In this document: piece by piece, positions 9,986 to 19,307 of the stretch
How the letters are laid out: the number at the start of each line of letters is the position of its first letter
Numbering within the stretch: the first letter of the stretch is position 1
Origin: an uncultured Bacteroidota bacterium
GTDB taxonomy: Bacteria; Bacteroidota; Bacteroidia; Bacteroidales; VadinHA17
DNA length: 55,509 bases
Reading direction: 5' to 3'
Assembly: GCA_903844815.1 (NCBI GenBank)
Contig: CAIMVD010000261.1
Span: forward strand, 1 to 55,509
Made by a program: the position numbers and the translations under genes
The notes under the pieces: model-generated
Database searches by the model: none
What the model saw: only the letters and a program-made list of their open reading frames with translations
Told to the model about the DNA's origin: nothing

Positions 9986-10355
9986 TAGTCCTTTTTTTAA
10001 AATCCTGTATATAATTAGTGATTTTTTTACAAAAAAATGGATACACCATTAACTGGCAGCAGTGCTTGTAACTGTTGGTTACTGTTAAATAACGTTTTTA
10101 GCCTGTATAAACCACAACCCCTTTCTATTGATATCCCTGATTCGCCTTAAATTTAAACAATTATATTTGAAAATCATAAAACATTTTGGCAGTCAGGAAT
10201 ACAAATTATAACCGGATCAATCATGCACAAAACAAGATTTTTTTGGTCAGGTCTTAAGGAGAAACCAGTTATTGTATTTTAAAATCAATTATGACAGAAT
10301 TTTCCTTATTTTGGCATTCTGTTGGGGAATTAACAACTACAAGAAGAATCAGACC
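9986..10355. other. Divergent intergenic region with a candidate -7 element
   Basis: 370 bases between the divergent caspase cluster and the DUF4384-like gene. It is AT-rich. TATATTTG at 10162-10169 matches the Bacteroidota -7 consensus TAnnTTTG on the plus strand, but there is no clear TTG 19-21 bases upstream and it lies about 190 bases from the start codon. No ORF, RNA or repeat was recognised. Confidence 0.4.
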
Positions 10356-11309
10356 ATGAACGTAAAATATATACTGATATCATTTGCCTTGGTGCTGATT
10401 TGCAATATTGTTTTTCCTCAGAAGACAGTGACTTCATCAGGAACAGCGCAGCTTGAACTTACAGAGGATAAGTCGCGCATGGAACTTAAAAATGAGTTGA
10501 GGGAAAAAGCAATAATCGATGCGCTTGAAAGAGCTTTCGGACGTGTGATAATTCAGGGAAACGCAACATATATAACAAACCTGCAAACAGGTCAGGAGGT
10601 GAAGACAAACACTGTTTTCAATACTATCGCCAACACTTCCGTAATGGGGGAGGTTGAGAGTGTTACCGATGAAAAATTCACCGATGTGGAGGGTGTTAAA
10701 ACTGTTGAAGGGAAACAACAAAAGGTGATTGAGGTCAGATGCGACATTGAAATAAAGGCTCACAAGACAGAAGCAGCCAGTGTAACTTTCACCTCATTTC
10801 CACTGGCATGTACAGATGAAAAATGCAAGACTTCAAAATTCGCGAATAAGGATAATTTATACCTCTATTTTTCTTCGCCCGAAAATGGTTATTTATCAGT
10901 TTATCTTGACGAAACAACTCAAACACAGTGTCTCTATCCGTTCAGTTCAATGCCTTCCGAGTTCGACGGAGGAGTGCCGGTTGAAGCTGACAGGAAGTAT
11001 ATACTGTTTTCGAAAAATCCTGATTTTGACTATTTCCGGGGAAACGTGATGACGGATTCGTACGAATTGTATTCAAAAAGCATACAGGATATGAATCGTA
11101 TATTTATTATTTTTTCAAAGAATCCCATGAATAAGCCTTTTCTTAACAATGTATCAGAGAAATTGCTCGACAGTAAAGATTACATTCAGGGATATCGTCT
11201 TCCAAAGTCTCTGCCTTCCGAGGATTTTCAGAGATGGCTTAATAACTACAGGAGTATTGGGAAAAACAGCGTTCAGGTTTTAATTACCGACATAACAATT
11301 ACAAAATGA
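10356..11309 (+). CDS. LPP20-like/DUF4384-type secreted protein
   Basis: 317 residues from the ATG at 10356. An upstream in-frame start (10272) would add 28 residues before an obvious signal peptide (MNVKYILISFALVLICNIVF, cleavage near FPQ), so the internal ATG is preferred. Residues about 20-150 resemble the LPP20/FlgT N-terminal fold: a conserved charged helix followed by ALERAFG and a VTDEKF...VRCDIEIKA strand region. The rest carries a DUF4384-like pattern (NLYLYFSSPENGYLSVYLDE). DUF4384 domains often accompany caspase or kinase effector modules in bacteria. Here the gene is divergent from the caspase/FISUMP run. Its function is unknown; the context suggests an envelope partner of that cluster. 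Confidence 0.7.
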   Translation: MNVKYILISFALVLICNIVFPQKTVTSSGTAQLELTEDKSRMELKNELREKAIIDALERAFGRVIIQGNATYITNLQTGQEVKTNTVFNTIANTSVMGEVESVTDEKFTDVEGVKTVEGKQQKVIEVRCDIEIKAHKTEAASVTFTSFPLACTDEKCKTSKFANKDNLYLYFSSPENGYLSVYLDETTQTQCLYPFSSMPSEFDGGVPVEADRKYILFSKNPDFDYFRGNVMTDSYELYSKSIQDMNRIFIIFSKNPMNKPFLNNVSEKLLDSKDYIQGYRLPKSLPSEDFQRWLNNYRSIGKNSVQVLITDITITK

Positions 11310-11381
11310 ACATAAGTCTTTTCATTGCATGATTGTTTCTTAGCCGTCACTGGAATATTACTTACGATTCTCGCTAAAATC

Positions 11382-11417
11382 AAAAAAGGGACCATCATTA
11401 CGAGGTCCCTTTTTTTT
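11382..11417. terminator. Bidirectional intrinsic terminator between DUF4384-like gene and rplT
   Basis: AAAAAAGGGACC (11382-11393) pairs with GGTCCCTTTTTTTT (11404-11417) around a 10-base loop. The A and T flanks make it work in both directions, serving the plus-strand gene ending at 11309 and the minus-strand thrS-infC-rpmI-rplT operon ending at 11431. Confidence 0.9.
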
Positions 11418-11430
11418 GTATAGTTTGATA

Positions 11431-11775
11431 CTATTTTACTTTCTCTACGATGGCCTTGAAGGCATCGGGATGATTCATGGCAAGGTCGGCAAGGGTTTTC
11501 CTGTTAAGGGTGATACCTTTTTTCCCGAGTTTTCCGATGAATTCCGAATAGCTCATGTCGTACTGACGAACACCGGCGTTGATCCTCTGAATCCAGAGTG
11601 CCCTGAAAAGGCCTTTTTTTCTCTTCCTGTCGCGGTATGCATACCCCATACCCTTATCAAGGGTATTCTTCGCGACGGTTATTACATTTCTTCTCGAACC
11701 AAAATTTCCTCTTGTCTGACTAAGAACCTTTTTTCTTCGGGCTCTTGATGCGACTGCATTTACTGAACGTGGCAT
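11431..11775 (-). CDS. rplT: 50S ribosomal protein L20
   Basis: 114 residues, the normal length for bL20, beginning [16 protein letters not shown]. Conserved RNA-binding stretches ([25 protein letters not shown]) are intact. It binds 23S rRNA early in 50S assembly and represses its own operon in several bacteria. It is the last gene of thrS-infC-rpmI-rplT, 93 bases after rpmI, and runs into the terminator at 11382-11417. No obvious L20 operator hairpin was recognised in the 93-base spacer. Confidence 0.98.
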   Translation of the reverse strand: MPRSVNAVASRARRKKVLSQTRGNFGSRRNVITVAKNTLDKGMGYAYRDRKRKKGLFRALWIQRINAGVRQYDMSYSEFIGKLGKKGITLNRKTLADLAMNHPDAFKAIVEKVK

Positions 11776-11868
11776 AACTCATTTTTTTTGAATGTCAGCG
11801 GTTTCATTTGAAACACTTAATGCTGAACAATCTGTTAATACTATTTTTACTTTATCAGGCTTAAACGA

Positions 11869-12066
11869 TTACTTAAGAGCCAACAACAACTTAACGTTTT
11901 TAAGGTCTGTTTTGTGTACCTGGCCTGCATAGGTAAGATTTCTCTTACGTTTTGTAGATTTTTTGGTCAGGATGTGGCTTTTAAATGCATGCTTACGCTT
12001 GATCTTTCCTGTTCCGGTCAGAGAAAATCTCTTCTTTGCACCCGGATTCGTCTTCATTTTTGGCAT
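11869..12066 (-). CDS. rpmI: 50S ribosomal protein L35
   Basis: 65 residues with the bL35 signature [20 protein letters not shown] and the basic [19 protein letters not shown] segment. It is a component of the large ribosomal subunit. It lies 24 bases downstream of infC and upstream of rplT, the standard order. Start and length are typical. Confidence 0.98.
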   Translation of the reverse strand: MPKMKTNPGAKKRFSLTGTGKIKRKHAFKSHILTKKSTKRKRNLTYAGQVHKTDLKNVKLLLALK

Positions 12067-12090
12067 TTCTCTCTATCAAATATATTAAAA

Positions 12091-12639
12091 CTACTTCTTC
12101 TTTTTTGGTGAGAATGAAACGATCATTCTTTTTCCTTCGAGTCGTGGAAGCTGCTCAACCTTTCCGTATTCTTCCAGATCGTTTGCAAAGCGCAGAAGAA
12201 GAACTTCTCCCTGCTCCTTGAACAATATCGATCTGCCTTTGAAGAAGACATAAGCCCTGACCTTAGCTCCTTCTTCGAGAAATCTCATAGCATGTTTCAG
12301 CTTGAAAAGATAATCATGATCATCGGTATTTGGTCCAAACCTTATTTCTTTAACCACAACCTTTGACGTCTTAGCCTTAATTTCTTTCTGCTTTTTCTTC
12401 TGTTGATAAAGAAATTTCTGATAATCAACAACTCTGCAGACCGGTGGCTCGGCATTTGGTGAAATTTCAACAAGATCGAGTTCCATAGAATCGGCGAGTT
12501 TCAGAGCATCCTGAATGCTAAGCACCTGTGCCTCTAATTCTTCGCCTACTACCCTGACCACCCTTGCGGTGATCCTTTGATTAATTTTGTGAGCCGGCTG
12601 GGTTACCCTTGCCGGGCTTCGCCTAATTGGTAAAGCTAT
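12091..12639 (-). CDS. infC: Translation initiation factor IF-3, apparent AUA start
   Basis: IF-3 binds the 30S subunit and checks start-codon and initiator-tRNA pairing. With the start proposed here it is 182 residues, the normal length; the N domain includes [18 protein letters not shown] and the C domain [28 protein letters not shown] and KEQGEVLLL. The first GTG/ATG-type start (GTG at 12559-12561) would delete the conserved INQRI segment, so it must be wrong. In the extended frame there is no ATG, GTG or TTG before the stop at 12688. An ATA codon at 12637-12639 lies 8 bases after a perfect AGGAGG (12648-12653). A rare start codon in infC is a known autoregulatory device (AUU in E. coli). 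The protein would begin [12 protein letters not shown]. Confidence 0.9.
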   Translation of the reverse strand: MALPIRRSPARVTQPAHKINQRITARVVRVVGEELEAQVLSIQDALKLADSMELDLVEISPNAEPPVCRVVDYQKFLYQQKKKQKEIKAKTSKVVVKEIRFGPNTDDHDYLFKLKHAMRFLEEGAKVRAYVFFKGRSILFKEQGEVLLLRFANDLEEYGKVEQLPRLEGKRMIVSFSPKKKK

Positions 12640-12653
12640 AGCTCTTTCCTCCT
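12637..12653 (-). promoter_or_regulatory. infC ribosome binding site and AUA start codon
   Basis: The minus strand reads AGGAGG (12653-12648), eight bases AAAGAGCT, then ATA (12639-12637). This is a full Shine-Dalgarno, unusual for Bacteroidota where most genes lack one. It decides the infC start and suggests discrimination by IF-3 against its own non-AUG start. An ATT at 12625-12627 is an alternative start with worse spacing (20 bases). Confidence 0.7.
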
Positions 12654-12688
12654 GTCTTTTGTTTATACTAAAAATTACTTATAATGCA

Positions 12689-14629
12689 TCAAAATGCAAT
12701 CTCTTTTTTTATTTCTGAGTTGATGAAATCCACAAATTCTTCGATTTTCATGCTCCCCTGATCGCCTTCTCCCTGCTTGCGGACAGCAATTGTTTCATTT
12801 TCAACCTCTTTTTCGCCAATAATAAGAAGGTAGGGAATTCTCTTTAATTCATTATCCCTGATCTTCTTACCTATTTTTTCACTCCTTTCGTCAATTAGTG
12901 TGCAAATATCGGAATTATTTAGAATTTCCAAAACTTTTGCAGCATAATCGTTGAATTTTTCACTAATGGGTAAAATCACTGCTTTTTCGGGTGCAAGCCA
13001 GAGCGGGAATTTGCCGGAGGTATTTTCAATAAGCACTGCGACAAATCTTTCCATTGAGCCGAAAATTGTCCTGTGAATCATTACCGGCCGGTGTTTCTGG
13101 TTGTCGCTGCCATTATATGTCAGCTCGAACCTTTCAGGCAGGTTATAATCGACCTGAATAGTTCCAAGTTGCCATTTCCTGCCAATCGCATCCTTGACCA
13201 TGAAATCGAGTTTGGGGCCGTAGAATGCAGCTTCTCCTTCAACTACAGTTGTTTTAAGGTTCATTTCGGCTGCAGCTTCAATTATATCACGTTCTGCCTT
13301 TTCCCAGTTCTCGTCAGTACCTATGTACTTCTGTTTGTTGTTGGGATCACGAAGCGAGACCTGCGCCGAGAAATTATCAAAGTTCATAACCTTGAAAACA
13401 TACAATATGAGTTCAATAATGCTCTTAAACTCCGCCCTCAGCTGATCGTGCCTGCAGAAGTGGTGTGCGTCATCCTGGGTAAAGCTTCTTACCCTGGTAA
13501 GCCCGTGCAGTTCTCCGTGCTGTTCGTATCTGTAAACAGTGCCAAATTCAGCCATTCTCAATGGAAGTTCCTTGTATGAGTGAGGAGTGGCATTGTAAAT
13601 TTCGCAATGATGAGGACAGTTCATTGGTTTAAGCATAAACTGCTCTCCTTCCTGGGGTGTGGAAATAGGCTGGAAGGAGTCTGCCCCGTATTTTTCGAAA
13701 TGACCTGAAGTCTTGTATAGGTTTACGTTCCCGATGTGAGGAGTAGTGACAATTTTATAACCTCTTTTCCGGAGTACACCTGTAAGGAAATTGATGAGGT
13801 TCTGCCTGATATCTGATCCTTTTGGCATCCAGAGAGGAAGACCCATTCCGACATTCTGGGAAAATGTAAACAATTCGAGTTCCCTTCCGATTTTTCGGTG
13901 ATCCCTCTTTTTTGCCTCTTCAAGAAACACAAGGTATTCGTCAAGGAGTTTCTGCTTCGGGAAGGTTATCCCGTATATCCTTGTCAGCATCCTGCGCTTC
14001 TCATCTCCCCTCCAGTAGGCTCCGGCTATGCTCAGAAGCTTAATGGCTTTCATGGGTTCGGTAGAAGGAAGGTGAGGACCCCTGCAGAGATCGGTAAAAT
14101 TCCCCTGGGAATACAGGGAAATTGTTCCATCCAGAAGCTCACTTATTAGTTCAGTTTTATATTCATCACCCTTTGCTTCAAAAACTTCCAGCGCCTCTTT
14201 TTTGCTGACGTTCCTTCTCGTATACGTAAGATTCTTTGAAGCAAGTTCTTTCATTTTATTTTCAACGATCAAAAGATCAGCTTCGGTAATTACCTTTCCT
14301 TCGCCGGGATCAACGTCGTAATAAAACCCGTTTTCGATTGCAGGACCAATGCCGAACTTCATGCCAGGGAAAACCGCTTCGAGGGCTTCTGCCATAAGGT
14401 GGGCAGAGGAATGCCAGAAAGCATGTTTTGCTTCTTCATCTTCCCATTTATGCAGTTTCAGTGTGGCATCGTTATCAATGGGCCTGGTAAGGTCCCTCAG
14501 CTCACCGTTGACTGTTGCAGCGTAAACCTCTTTGGCCAGACGCGGACTGATTTGTTCGGCAATCTCCAGACCAGTGATACCATCGTTATATTCTCTCTGA
14601 GTTCCGTCGGGAAATGTTATTTTTATCAT
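12689..14629 (-). CDS. thrS: Threonyl-tRNA synthetase
   Basis: 646 residues, the usual full-length form. Domains: TGS (about 1-62, [20 protein letters not shown]), tRNA-SAD editing domain with [11 protein letters not shown] (about 72-225), class II catalytic core and an anticodon-binding domain (about 540-640). The zinc-binding and active-site cysteine is Cys338 in MNCPHHC. It charges tRNA-Thr in the cytoplasm. It heads the thrS-infC-rpmI-rplT operon, with a 49-base gap to the proposed infC start. An AAAAGGAG sits 8 bases before the ATG, and a promoter candidate lies at 14656-14689. Confidence 0.98.
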   Translation of the reverse strand: MIKITFPDGTQREYNDGITGLEIAEQISPRLAKEVYAATVNGELRDLTRPIDNDATLKLHKWEDEEAKHAFWHSSAHLMAEALEAVFPGMKFGIGPAIENGFYYDVDPGEGKVITEADLLIVENKMKELASKNLTYTRRNVSKKEALEVFEAKGDEYKTELISELLDGTISLYSQGNFTDLCRGPHLPSTEPMKAIKLLSIAGAYWRGDEKRRMLTRIYGITFPKQKLLDEYLVFLEEAKKRDHRKIGRELELFTFSQNVGMGLPLWMPKGSDIRQNLINFLTGVLRKRGYKIVTTPHIGNVNLYKTSGHFEKYGADSFQPISTPQEGEQFMLKPMNCPHHCEIYNATPHSYKELPLRMAEFGTVYRYEQHGELHGLTRVRSFTQDDAHHFCRHDQLRAEFKSIIELILYVFKVMNFDNFSAQVSLRDPNNKQKYIGTDENWEKAERDIIEAAAEMNLKTTVVEGEAAFYGPKLDFMVKDAIGRKWQLGTIQVDYNLPERFELTYNGSDNQKHRPVMIHRTIFGSMERFVAVLIENTSGKFPLWLAPEKAVILPISEKFNDYAAKVLEILNNSDICTLIDERSEKIGKKIRDNELKRIPYLLIIGEKEVENETIAVRKQGEGDQGSMKIEEFVDFINSEIKKEIAF

Positions 14630-14655
14630 CGTTATCGCTCCTTTTTATTGGCGGA

Positions 14656-14689
14656 CAAAGATAATTATATTTTTCTTATAAAAGTCCAA
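14656..14689 (-). promoter_or_regulatory. Candidate thrS operon promoter
   Basis: Minus-strand TATCTTTG (14663-14656) matches TAnnTTTG. A TTG (14689-14687) stands 23 bases upstream, slightly longer than the usual 19-21. The -7 element ends 26 bases before the thrS ATG. Confidence 0.5.
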
Positions 14690-14786
14690 AAAACTGGCAC
14701 ACTGAGCTTCTGACCCACCAGCCTTTTAAGTCAAAAAATGTGGCACGTAATTTGGATTATGAGTTACGAATCAAGAACTCTCTGTC

Positions 14787-15539
14787 ATGAAAAATTTAAA
14801 AATATTCAGTCTGCTGCTTACGGTAACTCTTTATTCATGCGAAAAGTTGCCACAGGCACGTTTTCATACCGACACCATTACTCCTGAAGTAGGGCAGGAG
14901 GTGTTTTTTATAAACGACTCCTACAATTCCGAAGCGTTTGAATGGGACTTTGGCGACGGATATATTTCAGATGCCATTAACCCTTCCCATATCTATACAT
15001 CAACAGGCAGTTTCGAAGTTAAGCTGACTTCAATATCAGGTAACGGCTATGAGGATGTTTCAAGCATGACCATACAGGTTCTCGTCCCGACCCTGCTCGA
15101 AATTGAAGTACGTGAATATTACCAGAAGTATGCTGTTTCGGACGCCAGTGTTATTCTCTATCCCACTCTGCCCGACTGGGATGAACAGAAAAACTCCTTA
15201 GCCGAGGGCTATACAAATTCAGACGGCATTGTAGTATTTTCAGGTCTTGACCCGTTTGTTTACTATGTCGACGTATGGGAGAAAAGCCACGATAATTATA
15301 CTCTTGCTGCCGAAGATGCAGGGTTTATAAGGACTTCTGAGATATTGCCGCATAGGATCAACCGATTCACAGCCTGGGTCGATGTTGCTGATCATGGTAA
15401 AGGTACAGCGAAAGGGTCCCGGCAGTTAATCATCAGGAAATTTGAACGGCAGGCTTCAGTAAAAGGGCAGCCTGAATCTGCAGTATTACAGGAAAACTGG
15501 CAGGACCTTTACAAAATGAGTATAAGACCTAAGAAATAG
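14787..15539 (+). CDS. PKD-domain lipoprotein
   Basis: 250 residues. A short signal ends in LYSCEK with the lipid cysteine at about residue 18. A PKD domain follows (about 25-105) with the diagnostic FEWDFGDGYISDAINPSHIY motif. The remainder (about 105-250) is a beta-rich segment beginning VPTLLEIEVREYYQKYAV, containing a carboxypeptidase-regulatory-like turn (GYTNSDGIVVFSGLDPFVYYVDV). This suits an outer-membrane surface lipoprotein; the binding partner is unknown. It stands alone between divergent thrS and a convergent SGNH hydrolase. Confidence 0.8.
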   Translation: MKNLKIFSLLLTVTLYSCEKLPQARFHTDTITPEVGQEVFFINDSYNSEAFEWDFGDGYISDAINPSHIYTSTGSFEVKLTSISGNGYEDVSSMTIQVLVPTLLEIEVREYYQKYAVSDASVILYPTLPDWDEQKNSLAEGYTNSDGIVVFSGLDPFVYYVDVWEKSHDNYTLAAEDAGFIRTSEILPHRINRFTAWVDVADHGKGTAKGSRQLIIRKFERQASVKGQPESAVLQENWQDLYKMSIRPKK

Positions 15540-15635
15540 ATAATATTTATAACTCAGTCTGCGAATTAAATCTCTGACCTTGCAGTTGTTCCTCCTTTTT
15601 CATGGTCTGAAGTGGAATTCCATTTGCCCTGTAAT

Positions 15636-16334
15636 TCAGGGCATTGGCACAGGTACAACTACGGTAAGCTCTTTCTTAATGATTTTTGTCCACAATTCAT
15701 ATCCTTTTGGTGTAAGATGAAGTCTGTCGGAGAGGAAAAATGATGATTCCGGATTTCCGCTTCCGTCGAGGAAAGCATCTGCCGTTTTTATAAAATATGT
15801 ATTGCCGCTTGTCTCACAAATATTACGGATCAGATTATTTGCTTTCTGAATTTCGGGCCATGCTTTCCAGCGAAGGGGAGTAGGAGTTACTTCAATCCAG
15901 AAAACAGGGGTTTCCCTGTGATTTGAGCGGATTGTTTTAAGAACACTGCGAAAAAGCTTTGCAACTTCTTCGGGTGTTTTATCGTCGGCATTTCCGGTGA
16001 TATCATTTGCAATAAAGATTACAATTGCCCTGCATTGGTGAGGACTGAATATCCGGTCAGCATATACTGCAAAGTCACTTAATTTTGCTCCTCCATACCC
16101 TCGTTGTATGACCTGATATGGTGCCATATCCTTCTCAAGGGTATTCCATATCCTTATACTGGAACTTCCGGCAAAAAGGACGGCTTCTGCAGGATAACCT
16201 GTACTGCTGTCGGTCCGTTCAAAGGCCCTGATGTCCTTATCCCAGGCTTTAACTTCGGGTAATGATTTGTATTTGCCTGTAGTTGAGCAGGCCACTGCGG
16301 CCAGAGCCAAAAGAATAATTAAGTAACGACGCAT
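15636..16334 (-). CDS. SGNH/GDSL-family hydrolase lipoprotein
   Basis: 232 residues. The signal peptide ends in AAVACST with the lipid cysteine near residue 16. Block I holds the nucleophile serine (LFAGSSSIRIW), block III is IANDI, and block V is the DRLHLTPKGY pattern supplying Asp and His. The family removes acetyl or other acyl groups from carbohydrates or lipids; the envelope location favours a carbohydrate esterase. A GCCCTG/CAGGGC hairpin overlaps its stop but has no T run. It is divergent from the amino-acid permease. Confidence 0.85.
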   Translation of the reverse strand: MRRYLIILLALAAVACSTTGKYKSLPEVKAWDKDIRAFERTDSSTGYPAEAVLFAGSSSIRIWNTLEKDMAPYQVIQRGYGGAKLSDFAVYADRIFSPHQCRAIVIFIANDITGNADDKTPEEVAKLFRSVLKTIRSNHRETPVFWIEVTPTPLRWKAWPEIQKANNLIRNICETSGNTYFIKTADAFLDGSGNPESSFFLSDRLHLTPKGYELWTKIIKKELTVVVPVPMP

Positions 16335-16462
16335 TTTCTGATAGTTTGAATTAGATTCAAAAGTAAATGTTTCTTATGTTAAAAAATTCTAAAAAATCAT
16401 TTCTTGTCAGGATTCATATTTTCCATGGAGATAATATAATTTATTTTACAAAAAAAAAAAGT

Positions 16463-16470
16463 TACGTTTG
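16463..16470 (+). promoter_or_regulatory. Candidate -7 promoter element of the APC permease
   Basis: TACGTTTG matches TAnnTTTG and lies 40 bases before the permease ATG. It follows a run of A. No TTG is found at the expected -33 spacing, so support is partial. Confidence 0.4.
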
Positions 16471-16510
16471 TGACAGGTAAACAATTATTTCAACTATTTA
16501 ATTACGACAA

Positions 16511-18100
16511 ATGTCTAAAAACCGGTTATTCATCACCAAGCCACTTCCTCAGTTGTTCAGTGAGTCACAGGAATCTGGTGGATTGAAAAGATCTCTTACA
16601 GCGCTTAATCTCACAACATTAGGAATCGGGGCAATTATTGGCGCCGGTATTTTTGTTCTTACAGGACAAGCTGCCGCTCAATATGCGGGTCCCGGAATAG
16701 TTTTGTCGTTTATAATATCGGGTTTAGCCTGTGGATTTGCCGGTTTGTGCTATGCTGAGTTTGCTTCAATGATTCCGATAGCAGGCAGTGCCTATACATA
16801 TGCCTATGCAACACTTGGGGAATTCCTGGCCTGGATAATCGGATGGGACCTTATTCTCGAATACCTTTTTGCAGCTTCAACAGTTGCTGTTGGCTGGTCG
16901 GGATATGTGATAAGCTTTCTGAAGGACCTTAATATTTTTATACCTCCGCAGTTCACAGGAGCCTCCGGTTCAGTACTTGTAAACGTGCCCGATATGGGAT
17001 GGAAACCACTTACGAATGCTTTTGCGGAAACCCTTACTGCCTCAGGCATACAAATTGATTCCCTTGCACATGTCACTTGCGTTATAAATCTGCCTGCAAT
17101 GTTTATTGTAGCCTTGCTTACTACACTTCTTGTAATTGGTATCAGAGAGTCGGCCAACTTCAACAATGTAATGGTAATAACTAAAGTCTCGGTCATTATT
17201 CTATTTATAGCAATCGGCTTCATGTTTGTTAAAGCAGCTAACTGGCATCCTTTTATTCCTGCGAATAAGATCGAAGCAACACCCATATCACAGTATGGAT
17301 CCTTATGGGAATGGTTAAAGGCCTACAGTCAGGAGTTTGGGAAATTCGGTATTAGCGGTGTCTTGCGGGGGGCAGGAGTAATCTTCTTTGCTTATATTGG
17401 TTTCGACGCGGTTTCAACTGCCGCGCAGGAGGCTAAAAACCCTCAGCGCGACATGCCGATAGGCATTTTGGGCTCTCTTGGAATTTCCACAATATTATAT
17501 ATTCTTGTAGCAATTGTTCTGACAGGTATTGTAAGCTATAAAACACTCAATGTTTCTGACCCTGTTGCTGTAGGCGTTGATGCCATGGGTCAGGGAATGT
17601 TCTGGTTACGGCCGATAGTAAAGATTGCAGCTATTGCGGGATTAAGCTCTGTAATCCTTGTAATGCTCATGGGACAACCCAGAATTTTCTTTTCAATGTC
17701 GAAAGACGGCTTGCTTCCCCCAATATTTTCAAAAGTTCATCCAAAATTCAAAACACCTTATATCAGTACAATAATTACAGGGAGTATTGCAATGGTAATT
17801 GCAGGCGTACTTCCGATAAGCATCCTTGGTGAGCTTGTTTCTATAGGCACCCTTCTTGCATTTATTATTGTATGTATCAGTGTTCTGATACTTCGAAAAT
17901 CGAAACCGGATATTGAAAGACCATTTAAGACACCCTGGGTTCCTTTTGTGCCAATTGCAGGGGCGGCAATCTGTTTCATTCAGATGGCTGCATTACCTCT
18001 CGACACATGGTTAAGGCTAATGATCTGGATGGCTCTCGGATTCTGTATCTACTTTTTTTATGGAGTTAAGCATAGTAAACTTAGACAGAATACAAAATAA
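16511..18100 (+). CDS. APC-family amino-acid permease
   Basis: 529 residues with about 12-13 membrane segments. The first carries the APC substrate-binding signature LGIGAIIGAGIFVLTG, followed by GPGIVLSFIISGLACGFAGLCYAEFASMIPIAGSAYTYAY, typical of the YfnA/CAT-like branch of amino-acid permeases in the cytoplasmic membrane. An FAYIGFDAVSTAAQEAKNPQRDMP motif in the middle is also characteristic. The substrate cannot be assigned from sequence. It is monocistronic: about 160 bases separate it from the LacI-type gene. Confidence 0.92.
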   Translation: MSKNRLFITKPLPQLFSESQESGGLKRSLTALNLTTLGIGAIIGAGIFVLTGQAAAQYAGPGIVLSFIISGLACGFAGLCYAEFASMIPIAGSAYTYAYATLGEFLAWIIGWDLILEYLFAASTVAVGWSGYVISFLKDLNIFIPPQFTGASGSVLVNVPDMGWKPLTNAFAETLTASGIQIDSLAHVTCVINLPAMFIVALLTTLLVIGIRESANFNNVMVITKVSVIILFIAIGFMFVKAANWHPFIPANKIEATPISQYGSLWEWLKAYSQEFGKFGISGVLRGAGVIFFAYIGFDAVSTAAQEAKNPQRDMPIGILGSLGISTILYILVAIVLTGIVSYKTLNVSDPVAVGVDAMGQGMFWLRPIVKIAAIAGLSSVILVMLMGQPRIFFSMSKDGLLPPIFSKVHPKFKTPYISTIITGSIAMVIAGVLPISILGELVSIGTLLAFIIVCISVLILRKSKPDIERPFKTPWVPFVPIAGAAICFIQMAALPLDTWLRLMIWMALGFCIYFFYGVKHSKLRQNTK

Positions 18101-18260
18101 TCCATCTTCACTCTTGATTTCATTTTGCAACTGGTTCTTCGGAGAAGTACTGCATAAAGTCCTATTTCTAAAGGAATATGTTAAAAAATGTTAATTTTTA
18201 CTAAAGTATCTGAATGATTGTAAAATTTATCTAAATTTCGAACTTCCAATCAAAGAGGAA

Positions 18261-19295
18261 ATGGGGAAAAAATTTAAAAACAAAGATTTAGCCGAAAGGC
18301 TAGGTGTATCGAGCACATTAGTTTCACTTGTACTTAACAATAAGGCTGATCAGCAGGGAATCCGCAAGGACACCCAGGAAAAGGTGCTTAGTCTTGCAAG
18401 ACAAATGGGATATTTTGACTCGCTTCACGAGAAAAATGAAACTTCACCGGTTGAAGAAAAACCTGGTGTGCTCGGTATGGTTGTATCATCTCTGAATGAT
18501 CCTTTTGTCATTCAGATTACACCATTCCTTGAAAAAGCCTTTTCCAGTATGGGAGTGGGCTTTTCAATTATAACAAAAGATCCGGATGACCAGCGTTATG
18601 ATCGTCTGATAGGCGCCTTTAAAAAGTTCTACAGCGGACTTATCCTTCTTGGAGATGCGGCCGATGAGGGCACAATCAGGGCACTTAAGACTTCAGATTA
18701 TCCTTTTGTTCTACTGGAGAAATCAATTAAATCGTTGCGCCTGAATACCGTATGTTCCGACACCGCTGTCGGGGCACAAAGGGTTGTAAATCACATTGAT
18801 AAGCTGGGCTATAAGAATGTTCTGATAGCAACCGAGCGCACTGCGCATCATACAGACGGATATTCTATCGATTGTATCAGCGATGCGCTGGAGGAAAAGG
18901 TAGGCATTAACAGACCCATTGTTGTCGCGCTCGATCAGCGCCTTACCGATGACGAAATTGACTTCTCATCACTTGAGAAGTACCTGAGGCCTCCTTACAG
19001 AGCCGATGTCATGATAATAATGAATGCCAGTCTTGTTTATCCGATCATGACTCTTCTTCGCAAGAAAAAGTTTCGTGTTCCTCAGGACATAGCTCTGATA
19101 TCGATGGAAGAAGGGACCGGATTCGATCTCATGTTCACCCCTGTAACATGTCTCAGGAAACCGCTTTCAGGCATGTCTACAAAGATAGCAAGCATGATTT
19201 GGTCGGAAGTTAAAAATTCGGGAAAAGGCAAATTTAAACGGCAGATTAATATTTCACCTGAACTCATCATCAGGAATTCATGCGGTACACTTTAG
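18261..19295 (+). CDS. LacI-family transcriptional regulator
   Basis: 344 residues. The N-terminal helix-turn-helix is clear (KDLAERLGVSSTLVSLVLNN) with a hinge near residues 50-60, followed by a periplasmic-binding-protein-like effector domain (GVLGMVVSSLNDPFVIQITPFLEKAF...). The ligand is unknown, but sugars are usual. It ends 12 bases before the transglutaminase-like lipoprotein and probably shares its transcript, so it may control that gene or itself. A two-gene regulatory unit is inferred from spacing only. Confidence 0.92.
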   Translation: MGKKFKNKDLAERLGVSSTLVSLVLNNKADQQGIRKDTQEKVLSLARQMGYFDSLHEKNETSPVEEKPGVLGMVVSSLNDPFVIQITPFLEKAFSSMGVGFSIITKDPDDQRYDRLIGAFKKFYSGLILLGDAADEGTIRALKTSDYPFVLLEKSIKSLRLNTVCSDTAVGAQRVVNHIDKLGYKNVLIATERTAHHTDGYSIDCISDALEEKVGINRPIVVALDQRLTDDEIDFSSLEKYLRPPYRADVMIIMNASLVYPIMTLLRKKKFRVPQDIALISMEEGTGFDLMFTPVTCLRKPLSGMSTKIASMIWSEVKNSGKGKFKRQINISPELIIRNSCGTL

Positions 19296-19307
19296 TAACT
19301 TATTAAT

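Noticed and set aside
10272-10355. Upstream in-frame start of the DUF4384-like gene
   Set aside because: It places 28 residues before a good signal peptide; the ATG at 10356 fits better.
12091-12561. infC beginning at the GTG (12559-12561)
   Set aside because: It would drop the conserved INQRITAR segment and give 156 residues, short for IF-3.
13073-13579. Plus-strand open frame inside thrS
   Set aside because: It is antisense to thrS, whose protein is complete and conserved; composition follows the thrS codons.
15626-15642. GCCCTG/CAGGGC hairpin at the end of the SGNH gene
   Set aside because: It overlaps the stop codon and lacks a T run on either strand.
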